A stretch of 64,000 bases of DNA from Anoxynatronum buryatiense (lineage in GTDB: Bacteria; Bacillota; Clostridia; Peptostreptococcales; Tindalliaceae). The stretch is taken from contig NZ_FXUF01000009.1 of the NCBI RefSeq assembly GCF_900182905.1, forward strand, positions 62,001 through 126,000. The letters run 5' to 3'. The translations under genes were made by a program, and so were the position numbers. This document shows, piece after piece, positions 26,189 to 33,634 of this stretch (the stretch's first letter is position 1; each line of letters opens with the position of its first letter). The notes below the pieces were generated by a model. That model worked only from the letters and a program-made list of their open reading frames with translations, searched no databases and was not told the origin of the DNA.

Positions 26189-26986
26189 TCATCCCGTTTC
26201 CACCAGCAGCTTCAGGGCATTCCCGGGATCTGCCGCCGTCACCAGGGCCTCTCCCACTAATATTCCCTGAATATTCATCTCATTGAGTTCTGCCACGGTA
26301 TCAGGGGTTGAAATGCCGCTTTCACTGATACAGATAAACTCACCCGGAATAAGGGGCCTCAGCTGACGGGTGGTTTCCAGGCTTATCTGGAAGGTTTTCA
26401 GGTTCCGATTGTTGATGCCGATGAAGTCCCGTTCCCGCTGCAACGGCAGTGCCAGTACCCGTTCCACTTCTTCCCTGTTGTGGACTTCCATCAGACACTG
26501 AAGTCCCAAAGCCTCTGCCTGACGGTGCATGGCAGCCAGTTGATCCCCGGGCAGTGCGGCGGCAATGAGCAGCACCACATCTGCCTGGAGCAGGCGGCTT
26601 TCATAAAGCTGGTATGGCGTTATCAGAAAATCTTTGCGCAGTACGGGACATTTCACCCGGCGGCGTACCTGCACCAGATCTTCGTCACTCCCCTTGAAGT
26701 ACTCAGGTTCTGTGAGTACTGAAATCACCGCTGCCCCCGCTTGTTCATACCAATCTGCCTGCTTTTCCGGGTCTAGTGTCATGTTTAAAGGGCCTTTGGA
26801 GGGAGAAGCCCGTTTGATTTCTGCAATCACCGCCATGGCGGCTTGTTGATCAAAAGCCCGGGAAAGACTTCGGGGAGAGAATGCCGGCGTCTGATCTTCC
26901 AGCGCTTTCATCAGCTGATGAAGCGGTTTGGCTGCTTCTGCTGCTGTCACCCGACGACGCGTATGTGCCAGAATTTGATCTAACAT
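26189..26986 (-). CDS. trpC: Indole-3-glycerol phosphate synthase
   Basis: A 265-residue TIM barrel. AVIAEIKRASPSKG carries the catalytic Lys and the Ser of the phosphate site, VLTEPEYFKGS and VLRKDFLITPYQ (second catalytic Lys) follow, then GINNRNLKTF and SESGISTPD. It closes the indole ring from CdRP. It overlaps trpD by seven bases and is a single-domain TrpC. Confidence 0.97.
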   Translation of the reverse strand: MLDQILAHTRRRVTAAEAAKPLHQLMKALEDQTPAFSPRSLSRAFDQQAAMAVIAEIKRASPSKGPLNMTLDPEKQADWYEQAGAAVISVLTEPEYFKGSDEDLVQVRRRVKCPVLRKDFLITPYQLYESRLLQADVVLLIAAALPGDQLAAMHRQAEALGLQCLMEVHNREEVERVLALPLQRERDFIGINNRNLKTFQISLETTRQLRPLIPGEFICISESGISTPDTVAELNEMNIQGILVGEALVTAADPGNALKLLVETG

Positions 26987-28026
26987 GACGCCGCCTCCCG
27001 GAACCCTCCCGGTGCTGCCTCATAACTCCTTAAAGCCGCCAGTTTGGCAGCAGCACTCCCATTTTGAATCAGTTTTTTTGCCTGAAGCACACCGGTTGCC
27101 AAGGTGGCGGCTTTGCCTGCCACATAGAGGGCGGCTCCGGCATTGAGGGCAATGAGATCTGCCGCTTCCGGCCGCTGGTTTGAAAAAGCCCCTTCGATCA
27201 CCCGGGCATTGAAGGCTGCATCTCCCCCGATCAGCACTTCAGCATCACACCGTTTCAGCCCCACCGCTTCCGGTTCAAGGCTGCCTGCTGTCAGGGTTTC
27301 CGGTGTGACTTCACATAGGTAGCTGGTGCCTGTCAGCGTCAGCTCATCCATCCCATCACTGCCATGAACCACCAGCCCCCGTTGAATCCCCAATTGCTGT
27401 AATACCTGAGCCATGGGAGTCACCAGTCGCCGGTCATAGACCCCCAGCACCTGATAGGCAGGCTTTCCGGGATTTGCCAGGGGTCCCAGCAAATTGAAAA
27501 TGGTGCGGAACCCCAGGGTTTTCCGTACGCCTGCCACCTGCTTCATACTCTGATGATAGTCCGGGGCAAAGAGAAAGGTCATCCCCACTGTCTCCAGCGC
27601 CTGGCGGGCAGCTTCAGGCTGGTGGTGAATGGCAATGCCCAGGGCCTCCAGCACATCAGCACTGCCACATCGACTGGATACAGCGCGGTTGCCATGCTTC
27701 ATCACCTTCACGCCCCCGGCAGCAGCCACCAGGGCGGCAGCCGTGGACACATTGAAGGTAGTCCCTCCGTCACCACCGGTACCGCAGGTATCCAAGGCAT
27801 CAGAAAAGCTGACCGGCAGAGGCAAGGCTCTGGCTCGCAGCACCCGGGCAGCGGCGGTCAGTTCTGCCACCGTTTCCCCTTTCATGCGCAGTGCGGTTAA
27901 AAAAGCAGCTGTTGACACCGGATCTGCCTCTCCGGTCATGATGATCTCCATGGCTTCCGTCATGGCGGTCTCTGGCAAAGGCTGGTGGTTCAACAGGTGT
28001 GCAGTGTGATTTTTAAGTTGATTCAT
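26980..28026 (-). CDS. trpD: Anthranilate phosphoribosyltransferase
   Basis: A 348-residue enzyme that transfers phosphoribosyl from PRPP to anthranilate. DTCGTGGDGGTTFNVSTA is the PRPP-binding glycine loop, VMKHGNRAVSSRCGSADVLE the second signature and FNLLGPLANPGKP the third. It is not fused to TrpG. It overlaps trpG by 14 bases and trpC by seven, so translation is tightly coupled. Confidence 0.97.
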   Translation of the reverse strand: MNQLKNHTAHLLNHQPLPETAMTEAMEIIMTGEADPVSTAAFLTALRMKGETVAELTAAARVLRARALPLPVSFSDALDTCGTGGDGGTTFNVSTAAALVAAAGGVKVMKHGNRAVSSRCGSADVLEALGIAIHHQPEAARQALETVGMTFLFAPDYHQSMKQVAGVRKTLGFRTIFNLLGPLANPGKPAYQVLGVYDRRLVTPMAQVLQQLGIQRGLVVHGSDGMDELTLTGTSYLCEVTPETLTAGSLEPEAVGLKRCDAEVLIGGDAAFNARVIEGAFSNQRPEAADLIALNAGAALYVAGKAATLATGVLQAKKLIQNGSAAAKLAALRSYEAAPGGFREAASC

Positions 28027-28621
28027 GTGATGCTCCTTCCTGCCGGCTCATGTGCTCCGGCTGGTTAATGAATTGCCTCAAAATGGCTTTCCCATGTTCT
28101 GAGGCGATGGATTCGGGGTGGAACTGAAGCCCGGTGATGGGAAACCGCCGGTGCTGCACTGCCATGATTTCTCCAGTCTCTGTTTCAGCCGTTACCTGCA
28201 ACTCCGGGGGCATTTTTTCCGGATCTGCCACCAGAGAATGGTACCTGGCGGCAATGAAAGGACTGGGCAGCCCTGCCAGCAGCCCGGTCTGCTGATGAAC
28301 AATTTGAGAAGTTTTTCCGTGCACCCGTTGCCTGGCAAGGACAATTTTTCCTCCGAAAGCTTCACAGATGGCCTGATGGCCCAGGCAAATCCCCAGAGTG
28401 GGAATTTTGGGGCCCAGTCGCCGGATAGCCTCAATGGAAATGCCCGCTTCTCCGGGAAACCCCGGGCCGGGAGAAATGATGAAATGGGAGGGATTCATGG
28501 CTTCCAGCTCTTCCACCTTCACCTCATTATTTCGAATCACCCTGATTTCCGGCGAAATTTCACCCAAGTACTGATACAGGTTATAGGTAAAGGAATCGTA
28601 ATTATCAATGAGAATCATCAT
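28013..28621 (-). CDS. trpG: Anthranilate synthase glutamine amidotransferase subunit
   Basis: A 202-residue class I amidotransferase. LIDNYDSFTYNLYQYLGE at the start, GICLGHQAICEAFGG with the nucleophilic Cys, and LQFHPESI with the catalytic His and Glu are intact. It releases ammonia for TrpE. The ATG at 28621 has GGAGG 8 bases upstream; the longer frame to 28828 is only trpE read in another frame. It overlaps trpE by 17 bases. Such subunits sometimes also serve PabB. Confidence 0.96.
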   Translation of the reverse strand: MMILIDNYDSFTYNLYQYLGEISPEIRVIRNNEVKVEELEAMNPSHFIISPGPGFPGEAGISIEAIRRLGPKIPTLGICLGHQAICEAFGGKIVLARQRVHGKTSQIVHQQTGLLAGLPSPFIAARYHSLVADPEKMPPELQVTAETETGEIMAVQHRRFPITGLQFHPESIASEHGKAILRQFINQPEHMSRQEGASHEST

Positions 28622-30164
28622 AGGCTCGTCCTCCTTGGGGGCACAGTATTTCCAACAGGCTGGCGGCTTTTCGCCGGCTCTCCTCATATTCCGATGCAGG
28701 AATAGAATCTTCCACAATCCCTGCCCCCGCCTGCACATGGGCTTTCCCCTCATGAAACACCACGCTGCGAATGGTGATGCAGGTATCCATACTGCCGTTA
28801 TAGCCCACATACCCCACAGCGCCCCCATAGGGTCCTCTGCGTTTGGTCTCCAGTTGATCGATGATTTCCATGGCCCGGATTTTGGGTGCTCCTGAAAGAG
28901 TGCCGGCGGGTAAACAGGAGATCAGGGCGTCAAATGCACTGTTACCCGGTGCCAGTTCTCCCTGCACCTGACTGACCAGATGCATCACATGGGAAAACTT
29001 TTTGACCACCATGTAAGGAGCCACTGTTACGCTGCCAAAGGCGGCCACCCTCCCCACATCATTGCGGGCCAGGTCCACCAGCATCAAATGCTCTGCCCGT
29101 TCTTTATCATCTGCCAGCATTTCTGCCGCATACGCGTCGTCTTCCTCCGGTGTTTTCCCCCGGGGCCGGGTCCCGGCAATGGGGCATGTTTCCACCCGGC
29201 GCTGTCGGGTTTGCACCAGCATTTCCGGCGATGCACCGGTGAGCTGAAAATCACCGTAGTCGAGGAAAAACAGGTAGGGTGAAGGGTTTTGGCTGCGCAG
29301 GGCCCGGTAGGTATCCAGCGGGTCTGGCGCCGGTTGAATGGTATATCGCTGAGACAGCACCACCTGAAAGATATCTCCCTGACGAATGTACTCCTTGGCA
29401 ACTTTTACCTTTTGACTGAAGCTCTCCATTGTTTCGGTGCTGGTTAGTTGAGGCGTCCCAACCGCGTTTTTTTCTCCCCATCGGCTCTCTGAACCCTCTG
29501 ATACCCCGGTTTTGATGATCAGCGGCTGCCTCACCCGTTCTTCCATTTGCTCCATCCGCGCCAGACCAGCTTCATAAATCACTTTCAGACGCGGCAGTTG
29601 CACCGGTTTTTCCGGAATCAGCACATTCACCATGAGTATAATGATCTGCCGGGCATGGTCATAGGCGGCCAGTTCATCCACCAGCAGGAAGCAGGCTTCC
29701 GGCAATCCCAGGTCATCCTCTGTTTCATCCGGCAGCCGTTCATACTGGCGTATGGTGTCATAGGCCATGAACCCCACGGCTCCTCCGGTGAAATCCGGTC
29801 CTTCCTCTGAGGTCTCACTGCAGAGGCGGGTGGGTTGAAGAAGTTGTTGCAGTTTTTCCAGTACCCGACCCTGTCCCTGTTGACCCTCAGCGCCGCTCTT
29901 CCTCATTACATCCGCGTTCGGCACCGTCTTTAACTGCCATTCCAGTCCCCGACTGCTCAGCCGGGCGGTTGGACAGCTTCCCATGTAGGAATACCGCCCC
30001 CGTTGCACACCATCGGCCACACTTTCCAGAAGAAAAGATCCTCCCGGCTGTTTCAGTTTCTGATACAGGCTAATGGGCGTTTCCATATCTCCCCCAACTT
30101 CTTTTTTCAGACAAATGCGTTTTTGTTGCGCTGCCATTTGCTGAAAGGTTTCCCATGTGATCAT
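28605..30164 (-). CDS. trpE: Anthranilate synthase component I
   Basis: A 519-residue chorismate-using enzyme. GSFLLESV near the N-terminus holds the Ser that takes part in tryptophan feedback inhibition, so allosteric control looks kept. The catalytic half has YIRQGDIFQVVLSQRY, AGTRPRG, DLARNDVGRVA and AGTLSGAPKIRAMEII. The ATG at 30164 has GGAGG 8 bases upstream; the frame stays open to 30521, but that part is the T-box leader. It is the first gene of the trp operon. Confidence 0.96.
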   Translation of the reverse strand: MITWETFQQMAAQQKRICLKKEVGGDMETPISLYQKLKQPGGSFLLESVADGVQRGRYSYMGSCPTARLSSRGLEWQLKTVPNADVMRKSGAEGQQGQGRVLEKLQQLLQPTRLCSETSEEGPDFTGGAVGFMAYDTIRQYERLPDETEDDLGLPEACFLLVDELAAYDHARQIIILMVNVLIPEKPVQLPRLKVIYEAGLARMEQMEERVRQPLIIKTGVSEGSESRWGEKNAVGTPQLTSTETMESFSQKVKVAKEYIRQGDIFQVVLSQRYTIQPAPDPLDTYRALRSQNPSPYLFFLDYGDFQLTGASPEMLVQTRQRRVETCPIAGTRPRGKTPEEDDAYAAEMLADDKERAEHLMLVDLARNDVGRVAAFGSVTVAPYMVVKKFSHVMHLVSQVQGELAPGNSAFDALISCLPAGTLSGAPKIRAMEIIDQLETKRRGPYGGAVGYVGYNGSMDTCITIRSVVFHEGKAHVQAGAGIVEDSIPASEYEESRRKAASLLEILCPQGGRAYDDSH

Positions 30165-30229
30165 TTGTTGCACCTCCTGCTTTGTCTGTTGATCCATTCC
30201 GTCATGACAGCTCACTGTTGCTGCCACGC

Positions 30230-30267
30230 AAAAAACACACCATCCCCTTGTTGCAGGGACGATGTGT
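30230..30267 (-). terminator. Second T-box leader terminator
   Basis: On the minus strand ACACATCGTCCC pairs with GGGGATGGTGTGT around a short loop, and six T follow. It lies just after the second T-box sequence, 66 bases before the trpE start. Confidence 0.85.
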
Positions 30268-30334
30268 TTGACAACCACCGCGGTGCCACCCATTTTAGAT
30301 GCCGAAGGTCTCACCTGTGGCTTTTCCGGGAAAT

Positions 30335-30369
30335 AAAAAACGCACTTCATCCCGGATAGGACGAAATGC
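30335..30369 (-). terminator. First T-box leader terminator
   Basis: On the minus strand GCATTTCGTCC pairs with GGGATGAAGTGC (one wobble/bulge) and six T follow. It competes with the antiterminator formed by the first T-box sequence. Confidence 0.85.
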
Positions 30370-30634
30370 ATTGATTCCGTGTTGCCACCTATGTTAGACA
30401 GCTTCAGCCATCTCACTCTTGCAGGTACGGAAGCCTTGGCTTCGATACCCTGCCCTGATAACGTGGGGCTGACGGCGACCGCTACTTTCCGTTGATTTTG
30501 CGGCGCTTCTCCGGGAACCATTCAACAGGCTGTTCTGCACCGGGCTTTCACCTTTCCCGATTCGCTGTGGCGTCCAGTTGCTGTTTACTTTTTCCCTTCA
30601 CCGAATTTATGGTGTGAAGTATGAAATTTGTACC

Positions 30635-30663
30635 ATCATACCCGGTTTCTTTTTCATTGTCAA
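30635..30663 (-). promoter_or_regulatory. Sigma-A promoter of the trp operon
   Basis: TTGACA (30663-30658), 17-base spacer and TATGAT (30640-30635) on the minus strand, placing the start near 30628, directly ahead of the T-box leader. Confidence 0.8.
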
Positions 30664-30749
30664 GTCCATTGATGTATTTTTCTCAAGTTTCTAAAGGTCT
30701 CTTGATGTGTTTGGGGTTATTTTGTGCTTCAGGTGATGATGAAGAAAAT

Positions 30750-30781
30750 AAGCTGAACACCCCCTTGATGATGTTCAGCTT
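30750..30781 (-). terminator. Terminator after the two-domain VOC gene
   Basis: A perfect 10-base inverted repeat AAGCTGAACA / TGTTCAGCTT with a 12-base loop; on the minus strand it is followed by ATTTTCTTC. The T stretch is modest. Confidence 0.6.
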
Positions 30782-30812
30782 GATGTTTATTTATTGGTTC
30801 AGATATTTTTCT

Positions 30813-31706
30813 TTACTCTCCCCAATAGGCTTTCTCCAGCTCCGCAAGGTCAAACTTTTTCATTTGTAAAAAAGCTTTCGTCACACGCTGCAGCGTTTCC
30901 GGGTCGGATGTTGCCATCATGTCATTCATAGCCGTGGGAACAATTTGCCAGGAAACACCAAACTGATCCTTCAGCCAGCCGCATTGCTCTGCCGAGGGGT
31001 CTGCCGACAGGACTTCCCAATAGTAATCAATTTCTTCCTGGGTGTCGCAATTGACAATAAATGAAATGCCTTCACTGAAATTAAATTCATGATCATAGGC
31101 ACTGTCCATAATGGAAAAAGACTGGCCTTCCAGTAGAAATTCTGCAAAATTCAGCATCTCAGGCTTGTTGGGAGGGAAACCGTCTCCGTACCTTGACACG
31201 GCCTTGACCTCAGCCCTTCGAAACATTTGTGTGTAATACTTTATCGCTTCTTCAGCCCGACCACAGTTTTCACCCACAAACATCAGAGAAGGTCTGATTT
31301 TAGCATTGACAGGTGCGTCTCCCACATACATCAATTGCCAGGAAACACCAAATTTGTCCTCCACCCATCCATAAAGCTGGCTGAAGGGGTAGGTGTCCAG
31401 AGGCATCATCACCTGTCCGCCTTCAATAAAGGCTTCCCAATACCGATTGACTTCCGCTTTGCTGGTGCAGGATACCATGAAAGACACCGATGGGTTCACT
31501 TTAAAGAAAGGCCCTGCTGAAATCATCATCAGGTTATGGTCTTCAATGGCCAGAGTCACGGAGTCAACATCACCGGAGGGTGTTTCCGGGATTTTGGTTT
31601 GACTCAGTAGTCTGCTGTTTTCAAAAACCTTCAGGTAGAATTCTCCCACTTCAACGGCTTCTTTGTCAAACCATAAGTGAGTCATGATCTTGTTAATTCC
31701 TTCCAT
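30813..31706 (-). CDS. Two-domain VOC (PhnB-like) superfamily protein
   Basis: A 297-residue protein made of two similar halves, each with the PhnB-like glyoxalase/VOC fold: IMTHLWFDKEAVEVGEFYLK and FGVSWQLMYV in the first, PSLMFVGENCGRAEEAIKYY and FGVSWQIVP in the second. The family is often annotated as 3-demethylubiquinone-9 3-methyltransferase-like, which is misleading; no function is established. The ATG at 31706 has GGAGG 7 bases upstream. It lies 66 bases behind another VOC gene of the same type, suggesting a local duplication. Confidence 0.85.
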   Translation of the reverse strand: MEGINKIMTHLWFDKEAVEVGEFYLKVFENSRLLSQTKIPETPSGDVDSVTLAIEDHNLMMISAGPFFKVNPSVSFMVSCTSKAEVNRYWEAFIEGGQVMMPLDTYPFSQLYGWVEDKFGVSWQLMYVGDAPVNAKIRPSLMFVGENCGRAEEAIKYYTQMFRRAEVKAVSRYGDGFPPNKPEMLNFAEFLLEGQSFSIMDSAYDHEFNFSEGISFIVNCDTQEEIDYYWEVLSADPSAEQCGWLKDQFGVSWQIVPTAMNDMMATSDPETLQRVTKAFLQMKKFDLAELEKAYWGE

Positions 31707-31772
31707 CTCTTCACCTCCACCATTCTCCCGGTAACCATCTTCATTTTTCTGGAGCATGTTATTGGATGCTCA

Positions 31773-32207
31773 CTACTGGCCAGTTTCTCCAGAATCCAGG
31801 TCCAACTGCCAGGGAATGCCAAAACGGTCAGTGATGGACGCGTAGGCTTTTGACCAGAAGGTTTCCTGCAGTTCCATTTCGACACTGCCGCCTTCTTTTA
31901 ACCGGTCATAAAGCCGCTGGATTTCCGTGATGTCTTCACTGACAACTGTCAGACTCACGTTGTTGCCCATCTTTAAGGGTGCTCCCATTCCCGGCAGGCA
32001 GTCTGAAAACATAACCAAGGTACCGTTAATGTTCAGTTGTGTATGCAGTACCAGGTTTTTTGCCTCTTCAGGGATGGTGATCCCCTCCTCTGGCGGCATT
32101 TGGCCAAATGTCATCACGTCTTGCATCTGGGTGTTAAAAACGTCTGCATAAAACTCAACGACTTCCCTGCAATTGCCATCAAAATTAAGGTATACACTCA
32201 ATGCCAT
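31773..32207 (-). CDS. Single-domain VOC (PhnB-like) protein
   Basis: A 144-residue protein: LSVYLNFDGNCREVVEFYAD at the start, LPGMGAPLKMGNNVSLTV in the middle and ITDRFGIPWQLDL at the end, all typical of PhnB-like VOC proteins. The ATG at 32207 has AAAGGGG 8 bases upstream; the TTG at 32213 is less well placed. The reaction and any metal are unknown. It shares a strand and probably a transcript with the two-domain VOC gene. Confidence 0.85.
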   Translation of the reverse strand: MALSVYLNFDGNCREVVEFYADVFNTQMQDVMTFGQMPPEEGITIPEEAKNLVLHTQLNINGTLVMFSDCLPGMGAPLKMGNNVSLTVVSEDITEIQRLYDRLKEGGSVEMELQETFWSKAYASITDRFGIPWQLDLDSGETGQ

Positions 32208-32351
32208 TATCAAAACCCCTTTCTTGTTTTATTTAATTTTATCATCTCATCTTCTTGCATGTTTCTTATGGATTGCTTTTTTTGAAATCATTGCTGCTAT
32301 TCTTGTGTCACGGTGTCTTCATGCTTCTTTTTCAAGTACGCACAGCCGGCT

Positions 32352-33176
32352 CTATTTCTGACATTCCTCACAGTAATAAATACTGCCACCCAAATAGGCT
32401 TCCTTCTTAATTTTGGTACCACAAACCAGACAGGGCTTGTTGGCTGTATTTTTGCTCATTCTGGTCTTATAACCTCCTGAATTGCCAAATAAATCTTTTT
32501 CTGTGTCTCTACCACCCTTGGCAGTCATTTCTGTCAGGGTGCTTATCACAGCCTCATACAACCTCTCTATTTCCTTTTCAGTAAATGTACTGCCTTTCCT
32601 TTTGGGATGTATGCCTGCATGAAAGAGTATGTCCTGCAAAACGCCGTTGCCTAATCCCGGAATTTTTTGCTCTGTAGCCAGCAGGGCTTTGGCGCTTCGT
32701 TTTTTCGCTTCGGGCGCGGAAATAAGACCGTCAAAATAGGCTTTGGTGAAGGCATCTGTCATGGGTGATAGTTTTTCCTGTGCCTGCTGGTAGTACTTAT
32801 TTTCAAGCTCACCTTCCCTAAAACACAGTAGCCCGCCATACATTTGGACGGATGCGCTGATGGCTGTGGCATCCTCAAATTCGATGAGAAGCTGATGCTT
32901 TTGAGGTCGCATCTCTTCTTTCCCGTGAAATCGGAGATGAATGCCTTCACTCAACAGAATCACCGTATCCTCTCCTCTTATTTCAACAAAGCTTCCGACG
33001 GCGATGGCTTGATCCACCTTCTTGCCTGCCAGCAGTTCATGATATTTTTCCGGTTCGCCATGATACCATGTAAGTTTATGGGGAGACTGGGCTGCTACTA
33101 CATGACGAATTCTTTTTCCTTTCACCGTTTCATTGATCTGTTGGGCCAGTACAATTGCCTCAGGTATTTCAATCAT
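32352..33176 (-). CDS. Fpg/Nei-like DNA glycosylase family protein with altered N-terminus
   Basis: A 274-residue protein of the formamidopyrimidine-DNA glycosylase / endonuclease VIII family. The helix-two-turn-helix region shows KIPGLGNGVLQDILFHAGIHP, and the zinc finger is Cys249-x2-Cys252-x16-Cys269-x2-Cys272. The N-terminus is MIEIPEA: the catalytic Pro2 of classical members is Ile, while Glu3 is kept. In the zinc finger, GGSIYYC stands where most members have G-R-S/T, so the DNA-contacting Arg seems missing. The start at 33176 has GGAGG 8 bases upstream, so the unusual N-terminus is real. Glycosylase/lyase activity by the usual Schiff-base route is doubtful. Confidence 0.85.
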   Translation of the reverse strand: MIEIPEAIVLAQQINETVKGKRIRHVVAAQSPHKLTWYHGEPEKYHELLAGKKVDQAIAVGSFVEIRGEDTVILLSEGIHLRFHGKEEMRPQKHQLLIEFEDATAISASVQMYGGLLCFREGELENKYYQQAQEKLSPMTDAFTKAYFDGLISAPEAKKRSAKALLATEQKIPGLGNGVLQDILFHAGIHPKRKGSTFTEKEIERLYEAVISTLTEMTAKGGRDTEKDLFGNSGGYKTRMSKNTANKPCLVCGTKIKKEAYLGGSIYYCEECQK

Positions 33177-33634
33177 TTTCAGATCCTCCTTTTCCACACA
33201 TTCACCCATTCAAACCATTATCTCCTGGATCATTTCAAATAGCTTCCATTCAATTTCCGTTTCTTCATTAAAACCGTCTGTCCCCGTCAAGAGACCATGC
33301 ATCGAGTCTCTTATTGGCAATATGATCTACATCAGTCCGTAAGCGTCTCTGTATATTTATTTTATCCCACTCGTTGATATATTGACAGAGTTGCCCTCTC
33401 AAAAAATCGACTCAAAGACCAGTATTGATAAAATAGCCAAACCTGAAGGCATCATTTACATTTCTTCTGCCGCTCTGGCATAGGCTTTTCGATGATGTGA
33501 TTCAGATCAGCCGGATCATGTAGAAAAAATTTTTTCTGCGCCATTAAAAACCAGCAACAAAATCTTCTGAAATGCGTCTCCATGAATGGAACGATATATT
33601 TTTTATTTATTTTGTAAAGAAAGAGGGAGTAACC
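33177..33634. other. Intergenic region between divergent genes, no gene seen
   Basis: 458 AT-rich bases separate the Fpg-like gene (-) and the Fn3 protein gene (+). Stops occur in all frames and no convincing promoter, riboswitch or terminator was recognised, though promoters for both genes must lie here. Confidence 0.6.

Larger units (their letters stand above)
30230..30628 (-). ncRNA. Tryptophan T-box leader with two antiterminator/terminator modules
   Basis: A leader of about 465 bases runs from the promoter to trpE. A large Stem I region occupies about 30590-30430; GAA-TGG-TTCC puts a UGG (Trp) specifier at 30520-30518. The first T-box AGGTGGCAACACGG is at 30390-30377 with a terminator behind it; the second, GGGTGGCACCGCGG, is at 30291-30278 with its own terminator. 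Only about 45 bases separate terminator 1 from T-box 2, so the second module has no Stem I or specifier of its own. Uncharged tRNA(Trp) should switch trp transcription on. Confidence 0.9.

Noticed and set aside
30165-30521. N-terminal extension of trpE to 30521
   Set aside because: The frame is open, but it runs through the T-box leader and has no ribosome site; the ATG at 30164 has GGAGG at proper spacing.
30621-30869. Small + strand ORF in the trp promoter region
   Set aside because: It covers the trp promoter and a terminator hairpin, lacks a ribosome site and encodes no recognisable protein.
33177-33634. Possible c-di-GMP riboswitch before the Fn3 gene
   Set aside because: A short AAACC and a GC-poor fold are present, but the conserved ACGCAAAGC and tetraloop-receptor parts are missing.
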